Assembly: GCF_019733355.1 (NCBI RefSeq)
Contig: NZ_JAIHLQ010000009.1
Span: forward strand, 119,270 to 183,269
DNA length: 64,000 nt
Direction: 5' to 3'
Origin: Pseudomonas baetica
Lineage (GTDB): Bacteria; Pseudomonadota; Gammaproteobacteria; Pseudomonadales; Pseudomonadaceae
The position numbers were made by a program, and so were the translations under genes. Each line of letters starts with the position of its first letter. Within the stretch, counting starts at the first letter, position 1. A model generated the notes under the pieces. It ran no database searches. It had not been told where the DNA came from and saw nothing but the letters and a program-made list of their open reading frames with translations. Below, piece by piece: positions 52,169 through 61,107 of the stretch.

Positions 52169-52888
52169 ATGTTGATTTTCAATTGCACCGAGGCCGCCAG
52201 CAAATTTTTCAGCCGTATCCACAAGGGCAAAAAGATCACGCCGTTGGACAATAAACCGCCGTCATCCGTCATTGAAGACGATGAACTGGCCGGTTCTGAC
52301 GAGCAATGGTTGGTACACGCGATAACCGTGCAACGTAAGCATGTGCTGATCGCCATCCACGTTAAAACCCGTTATTGCATGATCTTTGCCGACGCGAAGA
52401 AGGCTGACGCTGAAGGGTTTGTGGCGCGATTTGTCGAGCGTTGGGCCAGCGGGTTGTTGATGCATGCGTTGAAGCACGATCTCCAACAGTGGCTCGATCC
52501 CGACTTGATATTGGCGCGGATGACGCAGACCTGTGAGCAGCAAACGTTCTATCGGCGCAGCCACCGCAGTGCGCAAAAGCACATTGATGAAATCGCCTGG
52601 ATCTTCCATCACAAGGCCGCTCAAACCGGTTGTTTACCGCCTGATGAAGACACCGCCAGGGTGTTTGACGAGCAGATGAATGACACGCCCAGAAACAGCA
52701 AGGGCGTCAAGACGTATTACTTCCCGGATGAGGAAATGACGCTCCATTGGCTGCGTCATTATTGTTTTCTGGATGATGTTCAACTTCATGCTGCCAAAGC
52801 GCGCCGCAAGCAAATAATCCTGGAGAACGCGGCCATCAAGCGCGAAGCCTGGTTGGAAGAATACGAGCGACAACACTCGAATACTTAG
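52169..52888 (+). CDS. DUF6933-like protein of unknown function
   Basis: A 239-residue soluble protein. The N-terminal half (MLIFNCTEAASKFFSRIHKG, then QWLVHAITVQRKHVLIAIHVKTRYCMIFADA) resembles the short DUF6933 family; the C-terminal half is a different, helix-rich, charged region. No membrane segment or signal peptide. It is the first gene of the accessory region, same strand as the TauE gene but 150 bases away. The ribosome site is weak. Confidence 0.55.
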   Translation: MLIFNCTEAASKFFSRIHKGKKITPLDNKPPSSVIEDDELAGSDEQWLVHAITVQRKHVLIAIHVKTRYCMIFADAKKADAEGFVARFVERWASGLLMHALKHDLQQWLDPDLILARMTQTCEQQTFYRRSHRSAQKHIDEIAWIFHHKAAQTGCLPPDEDTARVFDEQMNDTPRNSKGVKTYYFPDEEMTLHWLRHYCFLDDVQLHAAKARRKQIILENAAIKREAWLEEYERQHSNT

Positions 52889-52974
52889 AGTGCACTCGCC
52901 ATAATCCGCCCCGAACTTACCCGCGCCGGCATTCATCTTCCGGCGCTGCCTCTGCCTCTCTCAAGGATCGATCA

Positions 52975-54171
52975 ATGCTCAAGGGACTGTTGCGTCCGGC
53001 AACCTGCGCCGCTGCGCTGTTCACGCTGATTTCCACCGCCCATGCCGACGACGGTCTGCATGTATTCACCGGCACGCTGGGCAAAACGCCCATCGTCGTT
53101 GAGTTGAACACGGAACAGCCGGACGAAGTGAGCGGCCGCTATTTCTACGAGAAGTATCACCGCGACCTGGCCCTCAGCGGTTGGCTGCAAGACGGCACGT
53201 TGAACCTCGTTGAAGGCGACAACCGCTACGGCGAAGACAAGCCGCTGCCGACCTTGAAGCTGGAAGAAACCGCCAACGGCTGGCAGGGCGAATGGCAAAG
53301 TCCGCAAGGCAAAAAACTGCCGGTGAAACTGGCCGAGGCCAAACTGCCTGCGCCGACATCAACCACGTTGCCCTTCATTGCCTCGCTACCCAAAAGCTCG
53401 CCCTACGAGTATTTGCGCCTACAGGGCCTTAAGCTCAAACCCGTGAAGAAAGAAAACTTCATGGGCTATGACCTGCAATGGTGGACGGAGCCTGAGTCGA
53501 CGATTTCGCTGTTCAGTGTTGAATCGGGCCTGCCCAAAGATGACCTGCAACGGGTCAATCAGCAGTTGCTCGGGCGCCTCTGGAGTGAAGTCATCAGTTA
53601 CCACTACTGCCAGTTACAGGGTGGGGACAACGTCGAATTCGTGCAGCAGGCCGAACCGAAGCTGATTTCACCCGCGCTCGTCAGCCTGAATATTTCAACC
53701 AGCTACTACTGCGGGGGCGCGCATCCTGACTTCGGTGATTCGCCGCTCAATATTGATGTGAGCAGCGGGCATTCGCTGTCGCTGGAAGATGTGTTGTGGG
53801 TGGGCGAGGGCAAGCCATTGCTGCACGCCGATCGCGACAGCTTGGGCGATCAGCCATTGAGCTCCGCGCAAAGCAGTGCGCACTCAACCTATCAACGTGA
53901 AGTGCTCGCGCCGTGGCTGGTCAAACAACTCACCGCGCTGTATCCCGATGAAATGAAGAAGCCGGCAGAGGAGGATGAAAACAGCTGCGACTATACGGAC
54001 GAAAGTATCTGGGGGTATCCATCCTGGCACTTCACCGCCAAAGGCTTGTACCTGGGCGCCTACTTTGCGCGCGTCGCACGCGCCTGTGATGCGCCCGAGT
54101 GGCCAGTGCTGCCGTACTCACTGATCAAACAACACCCTGGCGCCGTCAAACTGCAACTGCCCCAGGGCTAA
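52975..54171 (+). CDS. Secreted protein with DUF3298-like C-terminal part
   Basis: A 398-residue protein with a signal peptide (MLKGLLRPATCAAALFTLISTAHA, cleavage near 24). The C-terminal half (PALVSLNISTSYYCGGAHPDF, then SGHSLSLEDVLWVGEG) has the pattern of DUF3298/RsiV-type extracytoplasmic domains. The N-terminal half (TPIVVELNTEQPDEVSGRYFYEKYHRDLALSGW) has a beta-rich repeat-like part. The function is unknown; periplasmic or surface location is expected. AAGGA before the ATG. Its stop lies 3 bases from the stop of the convergent gene. Confidence 0.72.
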   Translation: MLKGLLRPATCAAALFTLISTAHADDGLHVFTGTLGKTPIVVELNTEQPDEVSGRYFYEKYHRDLALSGWLQDGTLNLVEGDNRYGEDKPLPTLKLEETANGWQGEWQSPQGKKLPVKLAEAKLPAPTSTTLPFIASLPKSSPYEYLRLQGLKLKPVKKENFMGYDLQWWTEPESTISLFSVESGLPKDDLQRVNQQLLGRLWSEVISYHYCQLQGGDNVEFVQQAEPKLISPALVSLNISTSYYCGGAHPDFGDSPLNIDVSSGHSLSLEDVLWVGEGKPLLHADRDSLGDQPLSSAQSSAHSTYQREVLAPWLVKQLTALYPDEMKKPAEEDENSCDYTDESIWGYPSWHFTAKGLYLGAYFARVARACDAPEWPVLPYSLIKQHPGAVKLQLPQG

Positions 54172-54174
54172 CCG

Positions 54175-55161
54175 TCACGCCAAACCCGGCGCTTCACGAA
54201 TGATGAAGTGATCCAGGTTCTCGATATCGGCATTGAAGACCTCGAAAGGCTTTTCGGGGTTCTTCTTGCCCGGCACCTGCTTCAACTCCGGTGTCACGCC
54301 ATAGAAGAAACAGAACAACGCCTTATCACTGTCGACCGCCTGCGTGATCTCTTCCAGAAACGCCTTGCGCTTGCGGTAGTTGTCGATCAACTTTTTGTTC
54401 AGATAGACGCTGACCGTGTAAGGCTTCTTTTTGCTGTCTTCAGGCTTCTTCCACCAGACCCTGTCTTCGAAGTCGATACGAAAACTGGCGCCGTGGAAGT
54501 CCTCGATCTTCTTGATCCGGCCCCAGTAAATCAGCCCCTTGTTGTCCATCAAGTACTCAACCTTCTTGAAGAACGAACTGTACGGCGCCGAATGCTCACC
54601 GACCTTCAACGGCATCCGCTTGAGCAACTCCTTGTCCGCGAAGTTCGAAACAAAGCACTCCACCGGATGCGCGAAAACGCTGGTCTTGTCCGGCGCCGAC
54701 TCACGATTTGCAGACTCTTTACCACTGTCCGCCGTCACTCGTACCGGATCATCGCGCAACACATCCGCGGCCTCCGCTGGCGCGGCAGGCTTGCGCACAT
54801 ACTCACGCCGCGTCAGCAACAACTCCGACGGGAAGTGTTCCTCACGACTGTCATCCGCCTCGCCATCCGCCGTTTCAACACCCGAGGCTGAAGCTTTCAA
54901 GCTCACATAAGGACAACCCACCACATGCTGCGTCGTGGGCAGATTCTTGAAGTGCGGCGTGCGCACGTAATTCACGTTCTTGGCGTTGAACGTGCCCAAC
55001 TCATTGGAAGCCTCGAACGCCGAACGACAGGCATCGTTGGGGCACTGAAAGTGTTCCTTCGCAGAGTCAAACGCCACCGTCTCATCGAAATTGAGATCGC
55101 GAACGTCATAGATCGACAACTTGTCGTCGAGGCTGAGGCAGTAGGCGAGATCGAATTTCAT
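54175..55161 (-). CDS. Cys/His-rich protein of unknown function, possible zinc-binding N-terminal part
   Basis: A 328-residue soluble protein. The N-terminal 90 residues carry a possible zinc site: CPNDAC (Cys40, Cys45), PHFKN (His70) and HVVGCPY (His79, Cys83), arranged as in CoiA-like and other DNA-associated zinc modules; this is suggestive only. Residues 90-180 are acidic and low-complexity (GEADDSREEHFPSE), and 180-328 is a folded alpha/beta part (YSSFFKKVEYLMDNKGLIYWGRIKKI, then FRIDFEDRVWWKKPEDSKKKP). It follows the KAP gene by 69 bases on the same strand, so it may belong to the same system; its higher GC makes separate origin possible. Confidence 0.6.
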   Translation of the reverse strand: MKFDLAYCLSLDDKLSIYDVRDLNFDETVAFDSAKEHFQCPNDACRSAFEASNELGTFNAKNVNYVRTPHFKNLPTTQHVVGCPYVSLKASASGVETADGEADDSREEHFPSELLLTRREYVRKPAAPAEAADVLRDDPVRVTADSGKESANRESAPDKTSVFAHPVECFVSNFADKELLKRMPLKVGEHSAPYSSFFKKVEYLMDNKGLIYWGRIKKIEDFHGASFRIDFEDRVWWKKPEDSKKKPYTVSVYLNKKLIDNYRKRKAFLEEITQAVDSDKALFCFFYGVTPELKQVPGKKNPEKPFEVFNADIENLDHFIIREAPGLA

Positions 55162-55230
55162 TGAGTTTTCTTCCATTAATGTATTCAACATCAATAATGA
55201 TAGATTATTAAAAAATAGTTAGGGGAGGTT

Positions 55231-58200
55231 TTATCCTATAAAACTGTATCGTTTCACGAGTTTTGAAGCTTCAACTGCATCTCGTACATTTCCAGAAGTC
55301 TTGGTATTTAGGTAGGCATGTACTGCACCCTGTAATACTCTGTTTACAGAAGGTTTGTTGTACCATGTCTGCTCTCGCATTTTTTCAAGTAGATCGCTCA
55401 TGTCTGGAGCATCGGCATGTTGCTGCAAGAAACTTGACCAATCGCCAAATACTTCTGGTGCTCCTGTATTTATGGTCAATTGTAAAAGAAGTTCTCGAAA
55501 GTATCTTTGTTCTAGTGATTCGTTTTCTTCATCTGACAAGCTTATTTTTATAATACGGTAAGTGTTAATGAAGCGCAGGACTCTACGAGGCGAGTTTCCG
55601 GAAAATGGTGCTAGTTGGCTGAGGAAATCTCGTTCCGCATCACTAAAACTGAGTCTGCTTGCACGATAATCGAAGTCTTCTAGGTCGTTGTTTACTGCGT
55701 CGGTGTCGATTTCATCGATTGCTGGGTTTATATCGTCGATGGATTGATGTTGTTCGAGTAGGGTGTTTTTTTCTGGTTCGGAGAAAGGGTTAGGCGCTAT
55801 GCTTTTGCCGATCTTACGAATTCGCGACTCCAATAATGCTGAGCTTGCATCATCGCTCATTGGTCTGACCCAGTAAGGGATCTGGAATATTTTTTCCAGA
55901 TAATCATGGGCGGTCGCCCCGCTATCATTATTTGTATTCTCGTTTTGCGGATTGTTGAGTAAGTCGGGGTAGTGCTTTGTCAATGCGCGATTAACCCAGC
56001 GTACATCCGCGGCTACGAAAACAATAAATAGTGGAAAGCCTAGTAATAAGTGAACTGCTTGAAGTACTTCAACTACTTTTTCAGGTGGGCAACGATCCAG
56101 ATCGTCAATAAAAAGAACAACTCTTTTGAATGATTGGGTTTCAATGGTTGAGATTGATTTTAACATTGATTCGAGCTTTTCTTTGTCCGTCTCTTTCAGA
56201 TGGTTTTTAGGATCGTCTAATAGGTCTTGTACTCTCTTTCTAAAGCTTTCATCAATATGTCGATTTGGTGTAGCTTCGGGATCAGCTCTCAAGCCTCTAG
56301 AAAGCTCTTCGAAGTCTTTGCGTATAGTTGCGACGAGGCCTAAATGGCTAGCGTAATGACCATCGTTCGCTCGCTGGCGGATAAAACGTAACATCCGACC
56401 ACGTCCTGTCCCAGCATCAAACTCGCGCGTGGCTTCTACTAATTTTTCTGTTGTAGTTGTCAGCAAATCTCGAGCTGTCTCCATATCAGCGGATAACTTG
56501 GAAAGTGATTCTGAACGCAAGGTGGTTTGATGGCTGATGGCGTCTTCCAAAGTTGTACGGAAATTTGCTATCTCATTAACAGCTCTCCGGACACGGTTAG
56601 TTAGCCATGCAATTCCCGATGTGATGCCGAGAATTGGTGCGCTAAGTGTTAGTAGCTCTTTGGTGAAAGACTGTACTTCGGTTTGAAAAATATTGCTGAT
56701 TATTGTGTAAATTTTTGAGATTGCCGGAGGCGCAATCAAAATTATGGCCACGCCACATATAATAACAGGCAGACTGCCAAGGCGCTGGAGCAAGCCTTCT
56801 TTAATTGCTTTAGTTCGGGTTATTTGAGTGTTCAGGTCGTCAATTGTTTCTTTTAATTTTTGCGTATTATTAAAAAGCTCCCCTAGGCCTAAGGAGTCAG
56901 CGGCCGTCTGAATCTTTTTCCAGGTCACGTTGCTTTTTAGTGTTTGAACTACAGCATGCCAAAATAATTTAGTGTTTTGTTCTGCCTTCGCCAAACGTTC
57001 AGTGGCGACGGCTTGTGCTTTGCGGCAGTTGACCAGTTCTTCGGCCGCTTCCAGCGCCAATTCTTGAGCTGTTGAGAGGTTCTCAAATAGTTGTTCTGAT
57101 GAGTGTTTTCGTTTTTCTGCTGTTTCTTTTTTGCGGACCCACTGATCCAGTTCAGTGAATATGTGGTCGACAAGGCTTGCCCAGAGATTGTTATCGACAA
57201 AGTGCCAAGCGTTGAAGCGTATAAGCACGGTATCAGCAGATTGCTTTTTAATTTGTTGGTAAATTAAACGCATAAAAAAAGACTTGCCTGTGCCCCAATT
57301 TCCTAAGATGCCTATTGCTAATGGGGGTTCTTCTGAACGAATAGCAAGTGCTGCCATTGCTTTGGCTTCGTCTAACACACCGATTTTGTCTTCTAATCCT
57401 ATTGCCCACGGATCATCACTATGAAATAGAACTTCAAGGGCTTCTTCATTTTGAACTTGCTTTACTTTGTAGTTGTTTGTGGTGAAGTCGGTTGTTGTAG
57501 GTGCGTATTTTAGGTTTTTTGACCGTTGGGTGTGCGTTATTAATTTTTTGGTGTTAGGTCTTTCGGATGCCGGGAAAAAATTTGAAAATTCTAATGCTTC
57601 ATCAGGAGATAGCGGAGACGTTGGGTCTCCGTTAAGTATGTCGCCTCTTCTGTTTATTATCCCAGAGGAAAAAATTGAATTTCTCGGGATCAGTGGGTCT
57701 AGCCAGCAGCTCTCTCGTACTCCGATTCGATAGTTTTTAACATTATTACGGTCTCCGACTGCAAACACTTCACCACTTTCGATTTCTCCCCAGCCACGGA
57801 GTCCACCGTTTTTATCTGCTTGCCAAAAAAATACGAGGTCGCCCTCTCGCACTAAATCTTGAAAGCGTGAAACTTCCCAAGGGATCGTTTGATTGCGTTC
57901 TGGTGAGGAAAGCCACCTCCGCTCAAATGAGCTGCCTGGAGTATATTGAAATACCCAGGCGCATTTACCATCTTTGTGTTGGGTAAAAGTGTTCAGATTA
58001 ACTAGGTTTTTTTTATCCAGTATCGCTCTAATCTTATTCTTAACATTCGTACCAACGTTCTTAGCTGGTTTATAGCCATCGATTCGTGGTAGACCCATCT
58101 CATCAAGAACTGTAGAGATGTTCTGCATTCGGAATTCAACTGATCCTTTGGTGCGTTCGGCAAGCGCGCCATCGCGGAGGATACGGTTCTCTTCAGTTTT

Positions 58201-58308
58201 AATGACTTTTTGGCCACTCTGTTCGCGCGACAACATACTGAGATAGGCATCAACTGCTGCCTCGATTTCCAAATCACTCCAATCGCTGTTGCTTTTTTCC
58301 GTTTCCAT
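55231..58308 (-). CDS. EVE-KAP NTPase fusion protein (candidate defence protein)
   Basis: A 1025-residue fusion. Residues 10-100 (WSDLEIEAAVDAYLSML, then SVEFRMQNISTVLDEMGLPRIDGYKP) match the N-terminal head domain of ScoMcrA-like and other HNH/restriction proteins. Residues 117-215 (AWVFQYTPGSSFERRW, IPWEVSRFQDLVREGDLVFFWQADKNGGLRGWGEIES) look like an EVE/PUA-type reader of modified bases. From 290 follows a KAP P-loop NTPase: Walker A GNWGTGKS (336-343), a long coiled-coil insert (391-510), two membrane segments (513-530 and 552-569), and Walker B VVLFIDDLDRC (730-740). The start METEKS at 58308 has a weak ribosome site. Much more AT-rich than its flanks, indicating transfer. Function is inferred, not known. 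Confidence 0.75.
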   Translation of the reverse strand: METEKSNSDWSDLEIEAAVDAYLSMLSREQSGQKVIKTEENRILRDGALAERTKGSVEFRMQNISTVLDEMGLPRIDGYKPAKNVGTNVKNKIRAILDKKNLVNLNTFTQHKDGKCAWVFQYTPGSSFERRWLSSPERNQTIPWEVSRFQDLVREGDLVFFWQADKNGGLRGWGEIESGEVFAVGDRNNVKNYRIGVRESCWLDPLIPRNSIFSSGIINRRGDILNGDPTSPLSPDEALEFSNFFPASERPNTKKLITHTQRSKNLKYAPTTTDFTTNNYKVKQVQNEEALEVLFHSDDPWAIGLEDKIGVLDEAKAMAALAIRSEEPPLAIGILGNWGTGKSFFMRLIYQQIKKQSADTVLIRFNAWHFVDNNLWASLVDHIFTELDQWVRKKETAEKRKHSSEQLFENLSTAQELALEAAEELVNCRKAQAVATERLAKAEQNTKLFWHAVVQTLKSNVTWKKIQTAADSLGLGELFNNTQKLKETIDDLNTQITRTKAIKEGLLQRLGSLPVIICGVAIILIAPPAISKIYTIISNIFQTEVQSFTKELLTLSAPILGITSGIAWLTNRVRRAVNEIANFRTTLEDAISHQTTLRSESLSKLSADMETARDLLTTTTEKLVEATREFDAGTGRGRMLRFIRQRANDGHYASHLGLVATIRKDFEELSRGLRADPEATPNRHIDESFRKRVQDLLDDPKNHLKETDKEKLESMLKSISTIETQSFKRVVLFIDDLDRCPPEKVVEVLQAVHLLLGFPLFIVFVAADVRWVNRALTKHYPDLLNNPQNENTNNDSGATAHDYLEKIFQIPYWVRPMSDDASSALLESRIRKIGKSIAPNPFSEPEKNTLLEQHQSIDDINPAIDEIDTDAVNNDLEDFDYRASRLSFSDAERDFLSQLAPFSGNSPRRVLRFINTYRIIKISLSDEENESLEQRYFRELLLQLTINTGAPEVFGDWSSFLQQHADAPDMSDLLEKMREQTWYNKPSVNRVLQGAVHAYLNTKTSGNVRDAVEASKLVKRYSFIG

Positions 58309-58421
58309 ACAATCGCCGAGGGTTGAGTACCCTAGGACGATACTGAGTGGCCATGACAGTTGTCTACGAAAATTCCTACTCAAAATAGCGAATGATCTCG
58401 CGTAATCCTACAAGCTCATCT

Positions 58422-58955
58422 CTAACCCATCGAGTGCCTCAAAGACTGAAACACTTGCATAAACCTCCGCCTCCAAGGCTTCACAACCGCAGTCCTGCGT
58501 TGAGTCTGATCTTTCAACAGGTAAGGCATATCCCGAAGCCGAATCCAGCCCTCATCTTGCCAATGCAGCAAACTCAACGACATCTCCGGCCAATCCAACA
58601 AACTCAACATTGGCCGATTCGAATCTCCTGAATCCGCAGCGTCGCGCAAGGTTGGTACTACCTCGTTGGTCAGCCACTCACGCAACAACCGGTTCCCCGG
58701 AACGTAGTGATAGACCAAGAGCGCATACACCCCAGATTCACTGAGCATCAGATGCTGTTCTGGTTCTCGAAAGTACTCGATCCGCATGACGCGGCGTTGA
58801 TCGTTATCTAGCTTGTTGACCACCCGATCATTCAGGTGGAAGCCCATCAAACGGCCAACATCCCGGGCGGAGAACCATGGCTGGTTTTCCAGTAGAAGGG
58901 CATGCAGAGAAAGGTTGTGGCGAGAGAAGACGGTTACCGAGCATGGATCAGACAT
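58422..58955 (-). CDS. BRO-N domain protein (phage antirepressor-like)
   Basis: A 177-residue protein whose first about 100 residues are a BRO-N domain: FSRHNLSLHALLLENQPWFSARDVGRLMGFHLNDRVVNKL and HLMLSESGVYALLVYHYVPGNRLLREWLTNEVVPTLR. The C-terminal part is basic (KPWRRRFMQVFQSLR). BRO-N proteins are DNA-binding antirepressors of phages and prophages but also stand alone in Pseudomonas. It lies 113 bases upstream of the KAP gene on the same strand and could be its regulator. The start at 58955 follows a GAGG sequence. Confidence 0.78.
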   Translation of the reverse strand: MSDPCSVTVFSRHNLSLHALLLENQPWFSARDVGRLMGFHLNDRVVNKLDNDQRRVMRIEYFREPEQHLMLSESGVYALLVYHYVPGNRLLREWLTNEVVPTLRDAADSGDSNRPMLSLLDWPEMSLSLLHWQDEGWIRLRDMPYLLKDQTQRRTAVVKPWRRRFMQVFQSLRHSMG

Positions 58956-58965
58956 ATCTATGGCC

Positions 58966-59091
58966 TCTACGTTTTGGATTTTGGGAGGGCCTGACCCCAA
59001 CGTAGAGCGGACTTAAGAAATCCCAACGAGCAGAGCAGTTGTCACCGACGAATTACACGTCTGTGTCACTGACCGAGCTTTCTACGTTGGG
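58966..59091. repeat. Inverted copies of TCTACGTTGGG before the BRO-N gene
   Basis: TCTACGTTTTGG (58966), CCCAACGTAGA (58996) and TCTACGTTGGG (59081) lie within 130 bases upstream of the BRO-N start; the last two are perfect 11-base inverted copies. They may be operators or remnants of element ends. No gene was seen in 58956-59307. Confidence 0.45.
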
Positions 59092-59217
59092 CGTTTCTTA
59101 GGCACCTGCGATAGAGCTTAGTAGTGCTCGTAGCAGGCTTCAATGGGAAGCGACTGTAAGTGCTGTAGGAGATTGAACGCTGTGACGTAGGCTTAAAAAG
59201 AATTACCAATCGCCCAT

Positions 59218-59257
59218 AAAAAAGCCCCGATCAGATCGGGGCTTTTTGCTTTTTCGA
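59218..59257. terminator. Terminator of nrdB (bidirectional)
   Basis: AAAAAAGCCCCGATC-AGATCGGGGCTTTTT is a strong hairpin with A- and T-runs on both sides, 50 bases past the nrdB stop, separating nrdB from the accessory region. Confidence 0.9.
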
Positions 59258-59307
59258 CTTGACGACTCAGACCGCAATCGTCAAATCGCGCCAAGCGAGA
59301 CTATAAG

Positions 59308-60558
59308 TTAGTCCCAGCTCAGAGCACCACCAGTTTGGTACTCAATAACCCGCGTCTCAAAGAAATTCTTCTCTTTCTTCAAGTCCATAATCTCGCTCAT
59401 CCAAGGGAACGGGTTAGTCGTCCCTGGATATTCCTCTTTAAGGCCGATCTGCGACAAGCGACGGTTAGCGATGAACTTCAGGTAGTCCTCCATCATCGCC
59501 GCGTTCATGCCCAGTACGCCGCGAGGCATGGTGTCGCGGGCGTATTCGATCTCCAGTTGCGTACCCTGCAGGATCATCTGGGTCGCTTCTTCCTTCATTT
59601 CGGCATCCCACAGGTGTGGGTTTTCGATTTTGATCTGGTTGATCACGTCGATGCCGAAGTTCAGGTGCATGGATTCGTCGCGCAGGATGTATTGGAACTG
59701 CTCGGCGACGCCGGTCATTTTGTTGCGGCGGCCCATGGAGAGGATCTGGGTGAAGCCGCAGTAGAAGAAGATGCCTTCCAGAACGCAGTAGTAGGCGATC
59801 AGGTTGCGCAGCAACTCTTTGTCGGTTTCGACGGTGCCGGTTTCGAACTTCGGATCGGAGATCGAACGGGTGTATTTCAGGCCCCAGGTGGCTTTTTTCG
59901 CGACCGATGGGATCTCGTGGTACATGTTGAAGATCTCGCCTTCATCCATGGCCAGCGATTCGATGCAGTACTGGTAGGCGTGGGTGTGGATCGCTTCTTC
60001 GAAGGCCTGGCGCAGGATGTACTGGCGGCATTCCGGGTTGGTGATCAGGCGGTACACGGCCAGGACGAGGTTGTTGGCAACCAGGGAGTCGGCGGTGGAG
60101 AAGAAGCCGAGGTTGCGCATCACGATGCGGCGCTCGTCGTCGGTCAGGCCTTCCGGGTTTTTCCAGAGGGCGATGTCGGCGGTCATGTTGACTTCTTGCG
60201 GCATCCAGTGGTTTGCGCAACCGTCCAGGTACTTCTGCCAGGCCCAGTCGTACTTGAAGGGTACGAGTTGGTTGAGGTCGGCGCGGCAGTTGATCATGCG
60301 CTTTTCGTCAACGGCGACACGGGCGGAGGCGCCTTCGAGTTCGGCGAGGCCTTCGGCGACGTCGAGGGAGTTCAGTGCAGCCTTGGCGCGGGCCACGGCG
60401 GCCGAGTCGTCGGCGGTGACGGCGCGGGCTTCGAGCGCGGCGGCGCCGCCGGCGTTGTCGAGGCGGTCCATGTTGGCTTCAGTAGCGTGGCCGGCGTTGG
60501 CGCCTTTCACTGCTGCTACTTCACTGTCTTCTTTGTCGAATTCGTCCCAGCTCAGCAT
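59308..60558 (-). CDS. nrdB: Ribonucleotide reductase class Ia, beta subunit
   Basis: A 416-residue subunit housing the diiron-tyrosyl radical cofactor that serves NrdA in making deoxyribonucleotides. The N-terminal 90 residues are a Pseudomonas-type Ala-rich extension ([15 protein letters not shown]). The core has [42 protein letters not shown], the metal-ligand/radical region [39 protein letters not shown] and [18 protein letters not shown] (E and H ligands). The C-terminus [16 protein letters not shown] fits the NrdA-binding tail. No nrdA lies upstream or downstream in the window. Confidence 0.94.
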   Translation of the reverse strand: MLSWDEFDKEDSEVAAVKGANAGHATEANMDRLDNAGGAAALEARAVTADDSAAVARAKAALNSLDVAEGLAELEGASARVAVDEKRMINCRADLNQLVPFKYDWAWQKYLDGCANHWMPQEVNMTADIALWKNPEGLTDDERRIVMRNLGFFSTADSLVANNLVLAVYRLITNPECRQYILRQAFEEAIHTHAYQYCIESLAMDEGEIFNMYHEIPSVAKKATWGLKYTRSISDPKFETGTVETDKELLRNLIAYYCVLEGIFFYCGFTQILSMGRRNKMTGVAEQFQYILRDESMHLNFGIDVINQIKIENPHLWDAEMKEEATQMILQGTQLEIEYARDTMPRGVLGMNAAMMEDYLKFIANRRLSQIGLKEEYPGTTNPFPWMSEIMDLKKEKNFFETRVIEYQTGGALSWD

Positions 60559-60985
60559 GACGTGTCGTCTCCTGCTTGAGGGCCTGTCGCCCCGTGTGAA
60601 ACCTGATTGGTTGGTTTTTCACACGGTCGTACAGACCGCGTTGGATCTTAAGGAATCGTTTTTTGCAGCAGCTAAGGCAGGCAATAAAACAGAATTTTGT
60701 TCGGGGTTCCGAGAGCCTCTGACGGGCGCAGCTCGCGTTGAACGCTGCTGCGGGGCTTCAGATTGGCTGTTCATCCCTGTAAGGGAATATTGCTGTCCCG
60801 ATTAGGGCGGCATTATAGGGAAAAAAAACGGGCTGTGCTGAGGCGAATCCGCGCATGGAGCGGTCGAGGCGGGTGGTTTTTCGATGAGAGCGTGGGTTTA
60901 CAGGGCTTTGCCGGGGATAGATTTTTTTTCGCAGACATTTCGCTTTTGTGGATTTGCTCAAAAAACGAACAAAAAAACGCGTTTT

Positions 60986-61001
60986 TTACTACATCTAGTG
61001 T
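60986..61001 (-). promoter_or_regulatory. Probable NrdR box upstream of nrdB
   Basis: TTACTACATCTAGTGT resembles the palindromic NrdR consensus (ACACwATATcTwGTGT) with four differences. A poorer candidate half site (ACACAA) lies at 61028. They are 430-470 bases upstream of the nrdB start; the 548-base gap 60559-61107 holds no gene, and it includes a second AT-rich part near 60640-60690. Confidence 0.5.
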
Positions 61002-61107
61002 TTTGCAAGCATTTTTGACGACTCTAGACACAACTGAGCCCGACCGAAGTCGGGCTGGAATCGACCCTCAATGTGGCGCTGAGAGGTCCAATTCGGTGCA
61101 GTCTTGA

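Noticed and set aside
59335..60579. 414-codon frame opposite nrdB
   Set aside because: Shadow of nrdB; Val/Gly/Phe-rich, no family features.
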